Positions 41,333-50,750 of a stretch of 64,000 nt of DNA are shown one piece after another (within the stretch, counting starts at the first letter, position 1; each line of letters starts with the position of its first letter). The notes below the pieces were generated by a model. That model was not told where the DNA came from. It saw only the letters and a list, made by a program, of their open reading frames with translations, and did not search any database. The DNA is taken from assembly GCA_016125405.1 (NCBI GenBank), contig WGLW01000023.1, positions 1 to 64,000 of the forward strand, written 5' to 3'. The position numbers and the translations under genes are program-made. Source of the DNA: Alphaproteobacteria bacterium (GTDB lineage: Bacteria; Pseudomonadota; Alphaproteobacteria; Caulobacterales; Hyphomonadaceae).

Positions 41333-43285
41333 ATGTCATCCGTGAAAGCCCGACTGGGCATCATTGTTCTCGCGCCGACGCTTGCCCTCTCGGGCTTCGC
41401 GGCCGCATTCGTGGGCGAGCGCTGGTCGCAATACCAGGGCGCCGCCGGCGCGGCGTCCGACATGGGCCTCGTGCTCGGCGCCAGCGAGGTGGTCCACCGG
41501 CTGCAGATCGAACGCGGGCTCACCGTGTGGGGCCTGACGGACGGCCGGGTGTCCTCGCCCAAACTCGACGCCGCGAGACAACGGGTCGACCAGGCGGTCA
41601 AAACCCTTCGCACGAAGATGGCCAAATCAGACCCCGCGCGCACCACGCCGGTGAAACGCCAGACCGCGAGGCTGCTCTCGTCCGCGTCCGCGCTCCCATC
41701 GCTTCGCCGCGACGCCGACGCCAGGGACATCGACGCCCCAATGGCGATGGATCGCTACACTGTCCTGGTCAGCGAGGGTCTGGCCGTCGTCGAAAGCATG
41801 AGCCGCAGCCCCGCCGCATCCTCGCAACAGATCGCGCGCTCGCTGGCGGTCTATTCCATGCTCGCATCGGGCAAGGAGATCGCCGGCCGCGAGCGCGCAA
41901 TCGGCGCCGCGGCCCTGGCGGCGCCGAAGGTCGCCCCCCGGGAGATCGCCCGCATCGTGGCCCTGTCGGGCGCCCAGCAGGCGCTCTTCCTCAGAATCCC
42001 CGCGGACGCCTCGCCCCGGATCGAACCCCGCTGGACCGCGTTCCTCGCTTCGCCCGAAAACCGAGCCGTGGAGACCATCCGCTCCAAATTCTACGCCTCC
42101 GCCCGGGCGGGACCGACGATCACGCCGGCCCAGTGGTTCTCGGCTCATACGGCGCGCATCGACGCGCTGCACGCGCTTGAAACGGTTGTTGCATCCGAGA
42201 CGACGCAGCTTCTCGGCGTCGAAATGACATCGGCGATGCACGCGCTGGTCGTGGCGCTGCTGATCTCGGTTCTGGCCGTCGCCGGCGCCTCGATCGTCGC
42301 CCTGCTTGCGGCGCGCTCGCTGGTGAGGCCGATCGAGGAACTCACCGCCGCCACCCGCCGGCTGGCCGATGGCGACCTCGAAACCGAGATCGCCAGCATC
42401 CGCGGCCTGAGAGAGGTCGCCACTCTGGTCAGGGCGCTGCAGAGTTTCCGCGACGGCCTGCGCGCCAATCGGGCGCTGACCCGCGAGCTGGCCGACGTCA
42501 ACCGGCTCACCTCCCTCGGCGCGCTCGTCGCCGGCATCTCGCATGAGATCAACACGCCCATCGGCAATGCGCTGATGGTCGCCTCGTCCTTTACCGAATC
42601 CACCGAGCGCTTCGCCAAGCAGGTAGCCGCCGGATCGCTCCGGCGCTCCTCGCTCGACCAGCATGTCGCGACATCCGAGGAGGCCGCCCGCCTGATCGAA
42701 ACCAACCTGCGCCGCGCCTCGGAGCAGATCCGCAGCTTCAAGCAGATGGCCGCCGACCAGACGAGCAATTTCCGCCGCAGCTTCTCGCTCAGGCGCCGGG
42801 TCAACGATGCGGTCAAGAGCTGCACGCCGCTGCTGCGCCAGGCGCATGTCCAGACCCAGATCGACATCCCGGACGACATCCGGCTGGAGGGCTATCCCGG
42901 CGCGCTGACGCAGGTGGTGGTCAACCTCGTCGAGAATGCGGTGAAGCACGGCCTCGCCGACCGCTCCGACGGCATGATCCGCATCGAGGGCGAACAGAAC
43001 GGCGCCCGCGTCCGGCTGGTCGTCGGCGACAATGGCGTCGGCATCCCCGAAGAGGTGAGCGACAAGGTCTTCTCCGCCTTCTTCACCACGCGCGCGGGCG
43101 CGGGCGGAACCGGCCTTGGCCTGCACATCGTGAAATCCATCATCGGCAACCAGCTTGGCGGCGAGATCGAACTCGGCCGCAGCCCGGACGGCGGCGCGCA
43201 ATTCGTGATCGACCTACCGATCGAGGCGCCGGCGGCCACACCCTCTTCAAACGCGGACGAACCGCAGGCGCGAGCCGCCGCCTAG
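41333..43285 (+). CDS. Membrane sensor histidine kinase with HAMP domain
   Basis: 650 residues: membrane helix 1 (about 5-25, LGIIVLAPTLALSGFAAAF), a helical periplasmic sensor of nitrate/NIT-like type (VVHRLQIERGLTVWGL), helix 2 (LVVALLISVLAVAGASIVAL, about 300-322), HAMP (LARSLVRPIEELTAATRR), HisKA-like LVAGISHEINTPIGNALMVA with acceptor His, and HATPase_c (NLVENAVKHG, DNGVGIPEE, GTGLGLHIV). ATG at 41333 is preferred over 41222. Probably forms an operon with the REC protein 18 bases downstream. Confidence 0.9.
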   Translation: MSSVKARLGIIVLAPTLALSGFAAAFVGERWSQYQGAAGAASDMGLVLGASEVVHRLQIERGLTVWGLTDGRVSSPKLDAARQRVDQAVKTLRTKMAKSDPARTTPVKRQTARLLSSASALPSLRRDADARDIDAPMAMDRYTVLVSEGLAVVESMSRSPAASSQQIARSLAVYSMLASGKEIAGRERAIGAAALAAPKVAPREIARIVALSGAQQALFLRIPADASPRIEPRWTAFLASPENRAVETIRSKFYASARAGPTITPAQWFSAHTARIDALHALETVVASETTQLLGVEMTSAMHALVVALLISVLAVAGASIVALLAARSLVRPIEELTAATRRLADGDLETEIASIRGLREVATLVRALQSFRDGLRANRALTRELADVNRLTSLGALVAGISHEINTPIGNALMVASSFTESTERFAKQVAAGSLRRSSLDQHVATSEEAARLIETNLRRASEQIRSFKQMAADQTSNFRRSFSLRRRVNDAVKSCTPLLRQAHVQTQIDIPDDIRLEGYPGALTQVVVNLVENAVKHGLADRSDGMIRIEGEQNGARVRLVVGDNGVGIPEEVSDKVFSAFFTTRAGAGGTGLGLHIVKSIIGNQLGGEIELGRSPDGGAQFVIDLPIEAPAATPSSNADEPQARAAA

Positions 43286-43303
43286 GCAACGGGAGATACC
43301 GGC

Positions 43304-44500
43304 ATGACGGCTTCGGACACGCTTGATGACGACGCCCTGTTCAGCATCATCGAGGATGACGATGCGCCCGGCCAGGCGGCCGCGCCCGCGGCCAAATGCT
43401 GGCGCGTCCTCATCGTCGACGACGATCCCGAGGTTCACGCCGCCACGCGCTTTGCGCTTGGCCAGTGCGACATCGTCGGCCGCACGCTGCAGCTTCTGTC
43501 CGCCTACTCCGCCGCCGAGGGCAAGGAGGTGCTGGATGAAAATCCCGACGTCGCCGTGGTCCTGCTCGACGTGGTGATGGAGGAGCACGACGCCGGCCTC
43601 AAATTCGTCGAGTGGATGCGCGGCCAGGGTTACGAGAAGCAGCGCATCATCCTGCGCACCGGCCAGCCGGGCTATGCGCCTGAGCTGGAGATCATCCGCA
43701 ACTACGACATCAACGACTACCGGACGAAAAGCGAGCTTACCCAGACGCGCCTCATCACCGCCATGACGGCGGCGATCCGCACGTTCGAACAGTTCTGGGT
43801 CATCGAGGCCCAGCGCAGCGAAATGGAAAACTTCGCCTACGCGCTGGCGCACGATTTCAAGCAGACGACCCGCCAGATCAAGGTTTACAGCGACATGCTG
43901 GCCCGCGACGCGGAGGAGGCTGGCGAAACGCCGGAAACCCAGGCGCTGGCCTTCCTGAACGGGGCGGCGCGCCGCCTCGGCAGCCTCGTCAACGTCATGT
44001 CGAACTACACGTTGATGAACCGGCCCACCCCGGTCGAGCATGTCGAGCTGGAAGCCGTGTTCGCCGATCTCCGCTCCGCCAGCGAACAGATCCTCAAGGA
44101 CACCGGCGGCGCGCTTTCGATCCAGGGATCGGGCGCCTGCCTGTGCAACCCCTCGCTGCTGACGCATGTGCTGCTGGTGCTGGTCGCCAACGGCCTTCAG
44201 CACAATGAAAGCGCATCACCCGGGGTCGACATCTCGGTCGCGCACGACAGCGGCTTCTGCACCATAACCGTCCGCGACAACGGCGTCGGCATCGAGCGGA
44301 AATACCTTGAGGAAATCTTCAAGCCGCGCATGCGCCTGCGCGCGTCGGAGGAGTTGCCGGGCACCGGCCTCGGCCTCACGCTCAGCCGCAGCGCGCTCGA
44401 AGCCCAGGGCGCATCGATCTGGTGCGAGTCCGAACCGGGCAAAGGCTCCGAATTCCGCGTCCGCCTCCCCACCAGCGCCGCAAGACCACTGGCGGCGTGA
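43304..44500 (+). CDS. Receiver-histidine kinase hybrid (REC first)
   Basis: 398 residues: an acidic N-terminus (DDDALFSIIEDDDAPG), a receiver domain (WRVLIVDDDPEVHAATRFAL, acceptor Asp in VVLLDVVMEEHDAGL, Lys in DYRTKSEL), then a kinase core with acceptor His in YALAHDFKQTTRQIKVYSDM and HATPase_c (DNGVGIERKYLE, GTGLGLTLSR). Receiver-first soluble kinases take phosphate from or give it to partners; the upstream membrane kinase is the obvious partner. It ends before a cluster of dispersed repeats. Confidence 0.9.
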   Translation: MTASDTLDDDALFSIIEDDDAPGQAAAPAAKCWRVLIVDDDPEVHAATRFALGQCDIVGRTLQLLSAYSAAEGKEVLDENPDVAVVLLDVVMEEHDAGLKFVEWMRGQGYEKQRIILRTGQPGYAPELEIIRNYDINDYRTKSELTQTRLITAMTAAIRTFEQFWVIEAQRSEMENFAYALAHDFKQTTRQIKVYSDMLARDAEEAGETPETQALAFLNGAARRLGSLVNVMSNYTLMNRPTPVEHVELEAVFADLRSASEQILKDTGGALSIQGSGACLCNPSLLTHVLLVLVANGLQHNESASPGVDISVAHDSGFCTITVRDNGVGIERKYLEEIFKPRMRLRASEELPGTGLGLTLSRSALEAQGASIWCESEPGKGSEFRVRLPTSAARPLAA

Positions 44501-44513
44501 GGCAACCACCGCT

Positions 44514-44566
44514 GTCATCCCGGCCGCAGCGCCGGGATCCATACCTCTCCCCACAATGGATCCCGG
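44514..44566. repeat. Dispersed palindromic repeat, copy A
   Basis: The 18 bases GTCATCCCGGCCGCAGCG (44514-44531) recur on the other strand at 50767-50784. They are followed by an 11-base inverted repeat CCGGGATCCAT (44532-44542) and ATGGATCCCGG (44556-44566). This GTCATCCCGG type is a common intergenic repeat in alphaproteobacteria. Confidence 0.75.
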
Positions 44567-44625
44567 ATAACGCTCCGCGTTTTCGGAATAACGCCTGAGG
44601 CGGATATCCGGAGCTGATGACAACA

Positions 44626-44664
44626 CTCATCCTTCGACAAGCTCAGCGACTGTCGAAGGATGAG
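44626..44664. repeat. Palindromic repeat CTCATCCTTCGACA
   Basis: CTCATCCTTCGACA (44626-44639) is mirrored exactly by TGTCGAAGGATGAG (44651-44664) around an 11-base loop. It is a second common intergenic repeat type; it can also act as a hairpin after the REC-kinase gene. Confidence 0.75.
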
Positions 44665-44688
44665 CCCGCCGCAGCCCGCCCCCAAAAC

Positions 44689-44718
44689 AAATCCCCCGCC
44701 GTTTCCAGCGAGGGGTTT
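44689..44718 (-). terminator. Probable terminator of the TonB receptor gene
   Basis: In the minus direction AAACCCCTCG pairs with CGGGGGATTT with one mismatch and one wobble, then TTGTTTTGG follows. It lies 22 bases after the receptor stop at 44741. Confidence 0.45.
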
Positions 44719-44740
44719 GCCGTTGTCGAAGGCCGGCTGA

Positions 44741-47224
44741 TCAGAACGAGAAGTTCAGCTTGCCGTAGATGAAGCGGCCCGAGTTGCCGTAGGGCGAGAA
44801 GCCCGAGAACGGCACGTTGCCTGTGCTGTTGAGCTGGTAGGGGAACGGATTGGTGTATTCGTCGAACACGTTGTCCGCGCCGATCGTCGCCGAGACCCAG
44901 TTGGTGAAGGTCCACTTCGCCGAGAGGTCGAGCAGCGTGTTGGGCTTCAGCACCGTGTCGGACGCCGCCGTGGTGCCGGGCGAGAGAACCTCGCCATAGC
45001 GCACCACCCGCGCCGTGCCGGTGAACGGACCCACTGTCCAGTCGCCCGACAGCGAGTACTTGTCCTTCGGCGTGCCCTTCTCGAACGTCAGCACGTTGAC
45101 CCGGCCAAACAGGGTCGGCGCCGGGCTCAGCGCCGAAATCACGGGGATTTCCGGAACCTTGTCCACCTTGGTGTCGTTGAAGTTGGCGCCGAAGGTCAGG
45201 TTGATCTTGCCCACGCCCATGTCCGGCACGCGGTAGTTGGCCACCACGTCCACGCCCTTGGTCGTCGTGTCGACGCCGTTGATGAAGAAGCGGCCGCCGC
45301 CCGAGCCGATGAAGCCCTGGTTCTGCAGGTAGGTGCGGACTTCCGCCGACGTCAGGTTTTCCGAAAGGACGATGCGGTCCTTCAGCTTGATCTGGTAGGC
45401 GTCGATCGTGACGCTGATGGCGTTGAAGCGGATCACCGCGCCGCCGGAATAGTTGGTCGATTTCTCGGCCTTCAGCGGCTTGGCGCCCAGCGAGACCGCG
45501 ATCGGATCGGTCACCGGGAACGTCGTCACGTCGAACGGAACGCCGTTGATGAAGTTCGTCGACGTCGTCGAGAAGTACTGCTGTTGCAGCGACGGCGCCC
45601 GGAAGCCGTTCTGGACGGACGCCCGCAACGCAAAGTTCGGCGTGAAGTCGTAACGCGCCGCAAGTTTGCCCGTCGCCGTCTCGCCGAAGTCCGAATACGA
45701 TTCGCCGCGCACGGCCCCGGACAGCAGGAACGCGTCGGTGATGTTCGCTTCGAGATCGACATACGCCGCAACCGACGTTCGCGTCTTGTCGACCTCATCA
45801 GCTGGACGGAAGCCCGGAAACACCTGTGCGCCCGATGCAAGCGGACCGCCGCCGGAGTCCGTCATTCCGCCGTTGCGGTAGCTGTCCGGTTCGCCCGCGC
45901 GAATTTGATAGTTCTCCGAACGCGCTTCCAGTCCCGCCGCAACGTTGAGCGGCGATGCGAGACCGACGTTGTATGTACGGTCCGCAGACAGGTTCGCGAC
46001 GACCTGGCCGTACTGGAATCCGCCGGAGTCGAATTCCGTTTTCGATGTCGGCCCGATCGAGGCGTTCAGCGTGTTCTTGATGGTGTAGTCCATCTTGTTG
46101 TTGCCGTAGACGAGCGACCCGTCCATGTTCCATTCGCCAAGTTTGAACTTGGATCCGAACGCCGCTGAATAGTCGACGACAACTGGATTGATCTTCGGCA
46201 GGAAGCCGTCGGGATAGATCGAAATGACGTTGCGCGAGTCCAGTGCACGTCGATAGAAGCCCGCCGACAACGCGTCGCGGTGTTGGTAACTTGCCCAACC
46301 ATAGAGATTGACGCCCGTTTGCGTGTCGTAGCCGCCGTTCGCGAAGAACGTGTATTGATCCATTTCCGGTTCGCCGGTCCACGCGTCCCAACGGTTGAAC
46401 GTCGCTTCGCGCGGATCGAAACCGCCGCCCGTCAGCAACGGATAGTTCTGCCGCGTGTCGTAACCGGACCGTTCGGTGTGGTTCTGCGACTTGTATTCGC
46501 CGGACAACGTCAGGAATCCGGAATCGCCGAGCGAAACGCCCTTCCAACCGGACACTGTTGCGACTTCGCCGTCTTCGACGTGGCGTTTCTTGGTTGCATC
46601 GACGGTGATTGGCAAACCGGCGACGGGCGGCGTTACAGGAACTTCGTACGTTGAATCACGCCAACCGTACGAAACGGTGGCGCCGCCGCCGCTGCTGGCT
46701 TCTTTCAAACGAACGTTGATAACGCCGGCGATGGCGTCCGAACCGTACTGCGCAGACGCACCGTCGCGCAGAACTTCGATCGACTGCACCGCTTCGGTGG
46801 GAATGGTGTTCAGGTCGACGGCCGAGGCGCCGCGGCCGATCGAACCGTTGATGTTGACGAGCGACGCCGAGTGACGGCGTTTCGAGTTCACCAACACCAG
46901 TGTCTGGTCGGGCGACAGTCCGCGCAACGTGGCCGGACGAACAGTGTCCGTTCCGTCCACCAGTGCAGGACGGGGGAAACTGAACGACGGAACAGCTTCG
47001 GCGAGCGCCTGGTTCACCTCGGCGATGCCGATGTTCTTCAGTTCACCGCCGCCGATGACGTCGACGGGCGCCGCGGTGTCCAGCGCCGACCGGTCGGCGA
47101 CACGCGTACCCGTGACGACGATGACGTCCGACGAATCACTTTCCTGCGCTTGTGCTTCCAGTGCGAACAACAGCGGCACCGCCGCAACGCCGGCGAGAAT
47201 CGCCATTTTCGACCAGACTCTCAT
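44741..47224 (-). CDS. TonB-dependent outer-membrane receptor
   Basis: 827 residues: signal peptide (MRVWSKMAILAGVAAVPLLF, cleavage near EAQAQES), plug domain (VDVIGGGELKNIGIAEVNQA, TLRGLSPDQTLVLVNSKRRH, GASAQYGSDAIAGVINVRLK) and a barrel ending FIYGKLNFSF. The ligand is unknown. It is divergent from the enoyl-CoA hydratase, with an inverted repeat between. The half toward the start (about 45.9-47.2 kb) uses GAA, CAA, GGT and TTG codons far more than the other half, which favours GAG, GGC and CTG, a hint of recombination. Confidence 0.92.
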   Translation of the reverse strand: MRVWSKMAILAGVAAVPLLFALEAQAQESDSSDVIVVTGTRVADRSALDTAAPVDVIGGGELKNIGIAEVNQALAEAVPSFSFPRPALVDGTDTVRPATLRGLSPDQTLVLVNSKRRHSASLVNINGSIGRGASAVDLNTIPTEAVQSIEVLRDGASAQYGSDAIAGVINVRLKEASSGGGATVSYGWRDSTYEVPVTPPVAGLPITVDATKKRHVEDGEVATVSGWKGVSLGDSGFLTLSGEYKSQNHTERSGYDTRQNYPLLTGGGFDPREATFNRWDAWTGEPEMDQYTFFANGGYDTQTGVNLYGWASYQHRDALSAGFYRRALDSRNVISIYPDGFLPKINPVVVDYSAAFGSKFKLGEWNMDGSLVYGNNKMDYTIKNTLNASIGPTSKTEFDSGGFQYGQVVANLSADRTYNVGLASPLNVAAGLEARSENYQIRAGEPDSYRNGGMTDSGGGPLASGAQVFPGFRPADEVDKTRTSVAAYVDLEANITDAFLLSGAVRGESYSDFGETATGKLAARYDFTPNFALRASVQNGFRAPSLQQQYFSTTSTNFINGVPFDVTTFPVTDPIAVSLGAKPLKAEKSTNYSGGAVIRFNAISVTIDAYQIKLKDRIVLSENLTSAEVRTYLQNQGFIGSGGGRFFINGVDTTTKGVDVVANYRVPDMGVGKINLTFGANFNDTKVDKVPEIPVISALSPAPTLFGRVNVLTFEKGTPKDKYSLSGDWTVGPFTGTARVVRYGEVLSPGTTAASDTVLKPNTLLDLSAKWTFTNWVSATIGADNVFDEYTNPFPYQLNSTGNVPFSGFSPYGNSGRFIYGKLNFSF

Positions 47225-47333
47225 TCGCTCACTCCGTGCAGGATTATATTTCTGTACACCGAACGTGTACCCCGTTCGGCGGCGCCGCAACTGCGTGCGT
47301 TCGATTTCACGTCAACAGACGACGGTTACAGTG

Positions 47334-47363
47334 GCGTCAGTGTCCTATGGGTAACACTGACGC
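47334..47363. promoter_or_regulatory. Perfect 10-bp inverted repeat, likely operator
   Basis: GCGTCAGTGT (47334-47343) and ACACTGACGC (47354-47363) are exact mirrors with ten bases between. It lies in the 226-base divergent gap, 110 bases from the TonB receptor start and 88 bases from the hydratase start. The arm length fits a TetR/GntR-type dimer site. Confidence 0.6.
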
Positions 47364-47450
47364 AACGTGAGGTCGTTCGGAACGACGCGACAATTCGCGC
47401 GGCGCGTGCGACGTTCGGCTGGGTGCAGACGAAATCCGGGACCGAACGTC

Positions 47451-48299
47451 ATGACGACATCGACGAACTTCACCGACATTCTCTACCGTGTCGAGGACGG
47501 CGTGGCGGTGGTCACGCTCAACCGGCCGGACAAGCTCAATGCCTGGCGCGGCGAAATGGACCGCGACGTGCGCGCGGCGATGCGGCTGGCGAGCGAGGAC
47601 AGCGACGTGCGCCTGATCGTGCTGACCGGCGCGGGCAAGGGCTTCTGCGCCGGCGCCGACATGGGCCTCCTGCAATCCATCCAGTCCGGGGCCGCGGGAG
47701 CGGCAAGCAGCGAGCGTCCCCGCGCCGCCGCCGGATACGAGCCGTGGGACCCCACAGCCCGCGCCGACTTCCAGAAGCAGTATTCCTGGTTCCCCGCCGT
47801 GCCCAAGCCGATCATCGCGGCGATCAACGGCGCCTGCGCGGGCCTCGGCCTCGTGCTCTCGCTTTACGCTGATATCCGATTCGCGTCCGATACGGCCAAG
47901 TTCACGACGGCCTTCTCCAAGCGCGGTCTCGTCGCCGAGCATGGCGTCTCGTGGCTGCTGCCCCGCCTGATCGGCTTCGCCGCCGCCGCCGACCTGCTCT
48001 ATTCCTCGCGCGTGATGACGGCGAGCGAGGCGCAGGCGCTGGGCCTCGTCTCACGCACGTCACCGGCCGAGACCTTCGAGCATGATGTGCTGGCCTACGC
48101 CAAGGCGCTGGCCCGCGATGTCTCGCCCCGCTCCCTGCGTGAGATGAAGCGTGAACTGTGGAACGCCCAGCTCCAGCCGCTGGGCGAGGCCATCGAAGCC
48201 GCCAACGCAGACATGCCCGCGAGTTTCCAGTCGGAAGACTTCAAGGAAGGCGTTGCGCATTTCGTCGAGAAGCGTGCGCCGCGTTTCACCGGACGCTAG
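47451..48299 (+). CDS. Enoyl-CoA hydratase/isomerase family protein
   Basis: 282 residues of the crotonase fold: VAVVTLNRPDKLNAWRGEM, the oxyanion-hole segments GAGKGFCAGADMGLLQSIQ and AAINGACAGLGLVLSLYADI, and AFSKRGLVAEHGVSWLLPRL. It hydrates or isomerises enoyl-CoA in fatty-acid breakdown; exact substrate unknown. ATG at 47451 (MTTSTNFTDILYRVEDG) gives family start; the frame opens earlier at 47367. Confidence 0.9.
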   Translation: MTTSTNFTDILYRVEDGVAVVTLNRPDKLNAWRGEMDRDVRAAMRLASEDSDVRLIVLTGAGKGFCAGADMGLLQSIQSGAAGAASSERPRAAAGYEPWDPTARADFQKQYSWFPAVPKPIIAAINGACAGLGLVLSLYADIRFASDTAKFTTAFSKRGLVAEHGVSWLLPRLIGFAAAADLLYSSRVMTASEAQALGLVSRTSPAETFEHDVLAYAKALARDVSPRSLREMKRELWNAQLQPLGEAIEAANADMPASFQSEDFKEGVAHFVEKRAPRFTGR

Positions 48300-48382
48300 C
48301 CGGCCACGACCAGAAAGTTGTTCCTGACCGGAACCTGCAGTATGCGCTGTCGACGGGGACGATGGCTGCGGAGGGGTCCGGC

Positions 48383-48811
48383 ATGCACGTTGTCGTCAAT
48401 CTTCTTCTCTGGCTTCACCTGGTTGGCGTCGCCATGGGCGTCGGCGGCGGCATCGCCCTGTCGCAGACCGGCCCGCGCCTGATCGCGGCGGCGCCTGAAA
48501 ACCGCGCCGATCTCTGGCCGCTTGAAAAGTTCTTCAGCCGGATCGGCGCGCTTGGCGTCGCCATTCTTCTCGTCACCGGGCCGCTGATGGTCTGGCTCAA
48601 GTTTGGCGGCGTGGCCGGGTTCAACATCTGGTTCTGGCTGAAGATGGGGCTGGTCGTTGTCGCCGTGATCGGCATCGGCATTCACGATATGGCGCGGGCG
48701 CGCTTCGAACGCGGCGAAAATGGCGCAATCCCCTTCATGTATCTCGGAGGCCGCCTCGCCGGCGCGAGCATGCTGCTGGTCATGGTGTGCGCGGTCTTCG
48801 CCTTCAACTGA
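48383..48811 (+). CDS. Four-helix hypothetical membrane protein
   Basis: 142 residues with four helices: VVNLLLWLHLVGVAMGVGGG, GALGVAILLVTGPLMVWLKF, WFWLKMGLVVVAVIGIGIHD and LAGASMLLVMVCAVFAF. It resembles DUF2269 or CopD-like small membrane proteins. GGAGGGG before the ATG at 48383 decides for that start over 48362. It converges on the S9 peptidase. Confidence 0.7.
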   Translation: MHVVVNLLLWLHLVGVAMGVGGGIALSQTGPRLIAAAPENRADLWPLEKFFSRIGALGVAILLVTGPLMVWLKFGGVAGFNIWFWLKMGLVVVAVIGIGIHDMARARFERGENGAIPFMYLGGRLAGASMLLVMVCAVFAFN

Positions 48812-48824
48812 TCCGCGGCGCCCG

Positions 48825-50669
48825 TCAGGGCAAGGTGATCTGCGTGCGGCAGGCGGCCGGGCGCTTCGCCTCGACGTCGCTGACCCAACGATCGACCGCC
48901 TTGCGCGCCGCGTCGGCCGACGCTTCCGGCCACGTGCCCAGCCCATGCCCGCCGCTTGCGGAAATGACCGTCGAGACGCACGCATCCTGATCGCGCGCCT
49001 GAGACAGCCAGTTCTGCGCGATATCGAGCTTCGTGTTGTGATCTTTCCCGCCGTTGAGCATGAGTATGGGAATAGGCGACGTTAAGGGCGCTCCGAGCAC
49101 ACCGGTCCCGTTGAGACGGCAGGTACCGTCGGGCAGCGTGGTCGCGCCAAACAGGATGTTGAAGTGCCATGCTGTCAGCTTGCAGTACGTTGAGCCCGTT
49201 TGTGGATTTATTTCGATCAGTCCGCTGTGTGAGACGATGAAGGAAAGCCCTGGGACTTCGCGCGATAAGGCGGCATAGCCCGCCAACCCTCCCCAGCTGG
49301 TCCCGAAGAAACCGATTTCGCTGTAAGTCGCGCCCGTCTGGCTTCGCGCCCATGACAGAACCGCATTGAGATCTGCGACCCCGATGGCGGCAAGCGGCTG
49401 TTTGAGCGAGTAGAAGTAGGTTTCACCGTGTCCGGTCGAGCCGCGATAATCGACATTGAGAATGTCGAACCGGTCGCCGAATGTGCGCGCAACCTGGTCC
49501 ACACTGTCGCGATCCTGCGCGATGTTGCTGGAGGGCCCGCCATGAAAGTCGATTAGCAGTCTCCTGGCTGCACCTGAATGGTTCCAGGAGTAGAGGAGTC
49601 CCTGAAGTTCGACGCCGTCGCCGGGTATCGCGACCGCCGAGACCGCCGGTTTCGCTTTGCCCTCGGCCCATGCGGCGCAATGGCTCCACGCTGGCGCAGC
49701 CGCGTCAGGAGTCAACACACTTATCTTCCAGCATCCTGGCCCGTCCTGAAATTGCGCCAGCGCAAGTCGCTTATCCGTGGCGATCTCAAGAGATGCGAGT
49801 TCGAGAGCGGGATCCGCTGCACGCATGCGGGCGAACGCAACTTTGACCCAACCGGCGCCGCCCTCCATGTGTTCGAGCGGATAGACGTCGAGCGGATCGA
49901 ATACCGCCGCCGGGCGGCCGCTTGAGGCATCCCACACCAGCTCTACCGGGCCGCGAACACCCTCCGGTATCGGAACCACCCGCACTCCGTCCGGCCGCAT
50001 GTCAGCGAGCAGGCCCCGCGCGCCAAGCTTGCTGACCCAGACAAAGATGTCCGGACCGGAGGGGAGCGCGCGATACTCGATGCTATGTTCGTAAAATTCG
50101 GTACCACCGCGCGGGTAGTCGAGACGATGCCCTGAATTGTCCGTGAAATACGCCGAACCGTTGCTTTCGGTCCAAAGCCCGCCCACCGGTTCGCCGCGCC
50201 CGTTATAAAGCCTGAGATCGAGATTCTCCGGGCGGCCGCGTTCGTCTGGTTTGGACACGGCCAAAAGCGCCGACTCGAATATCGTGCTTGCCGTTCCTTC
50301 GGATAAGGGAAGCTGCCTCCCCTGTTCCGGCTCTCCCTGCTGGCGTTCGATAGCGTAGAAATGGTCGGCAACCAGCGTGGCCAGAAGACTCTTGCTGTCG
50401 CTGGCCCATTTGATCCTGTTGGCGATAGTGGTTGCGGCGAGCGTGCGCCCACACGTGTCCAGCGCCTCGCGCCGGAGAATGCAGCCGGTGTCGAACAGTT
50501 CGATCGGACCTTTCGACGATGTCCCGCTCAGGACTGCAATCGTCGCACCGTCTGGAGAAAGGAATACCCTTGGCGGCGTGGCAGATGATGTTTGGGCCCA
50601 TGCCGCCGGCGCCAGCGCCGCCGAGAGGCCGGCCACGGCGGACAGCAGTGTTCGCGTTCCCCAACCCAA
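48825..50669 (-). CDS. Secreted S9-family (prolyl oligopeptidase-like) peptidase
   Basis: About 614 residues: signal peptide (TLLSAVAGLSAALAPAAWAQ), a beta-propeller-like N-terminal half and an alpha/beta-hydrolase half with Ser in IGFFGTSWGGLAGYAALS, Asp in MLNGGKDHNTKLDIA and His in SASGGHGLGTWPEAS. It cleaves small peptides in the periplasm or outside. The frame opens at 50696 (GTG); TTG at 50669 after GGGGGGAGC is the better start. Cysteines in pairs (TGCILRREALDTC) suggest disulfides. Confidence 0.85.
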   Translation of the reverse strand: MGWGTRTLLSAVAGLSAALAPAAWAQTSSATPPRVFLSPDGATIAVLSGTSSKGPIELFDTGCILRREALDTCGRTLAATTIANRIKWASDSKSLLATLVADHFYAIERQQGEPEQGRQLPLSEGTASTIFESALLAVSKPDERGRPENLDLRLYNGRGEPVGGLWTESNGSAYFTDNSGHRLDYPRGGTEFYEHSIEYRALPSGPDIFVWVSKLGARGLLADMRPDGVRVVPIPEGVRGPVELVWDASSGRPAAVFDPLDVYPLEHMEGGAGWVKVAFARMRAADPALELASLEIATDKRLALAQFQDGPGCWKISVLTPDAAAPAWSHCAAWAEGKAKPAVSAVAIPGDGVELQGLLYSWNHSGAARRLLIDFHGGPSSNIAQDRDSVDQVARTFGDRFDILNVDYRGSTGHGETYFYSLKQPLAAIGVADLNAVLSWARSQTGATYSEIGFFGTSWGGLAGYAALSREVPGLSFIVSHSGLIEINPQTGSTYCKLTAWHFNILFGATTLPDGTCRLNGTGVLGAPLTSPIPILMLNGGKDHNTKLDIAQNWLSQARDQDACVSTVISASGGHGLGTWPEASADAARKAVDRWVSDVEAKRPAACRTQITLP

Positions 50670-50750
50670 GGCGCTCCCCCCTCTGCATGATGCCACGTGA
50701 GGATATCCTCCGGTGAGCGCCAGACAAGGGCGCGCCGGGTCGCTCCTGGG

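Noticed and set aside
41627-43201. 524-codon open frame on the minus strand
   Set aside because: Antisense of the membrane histidine kinase, which has all kinase motifs.
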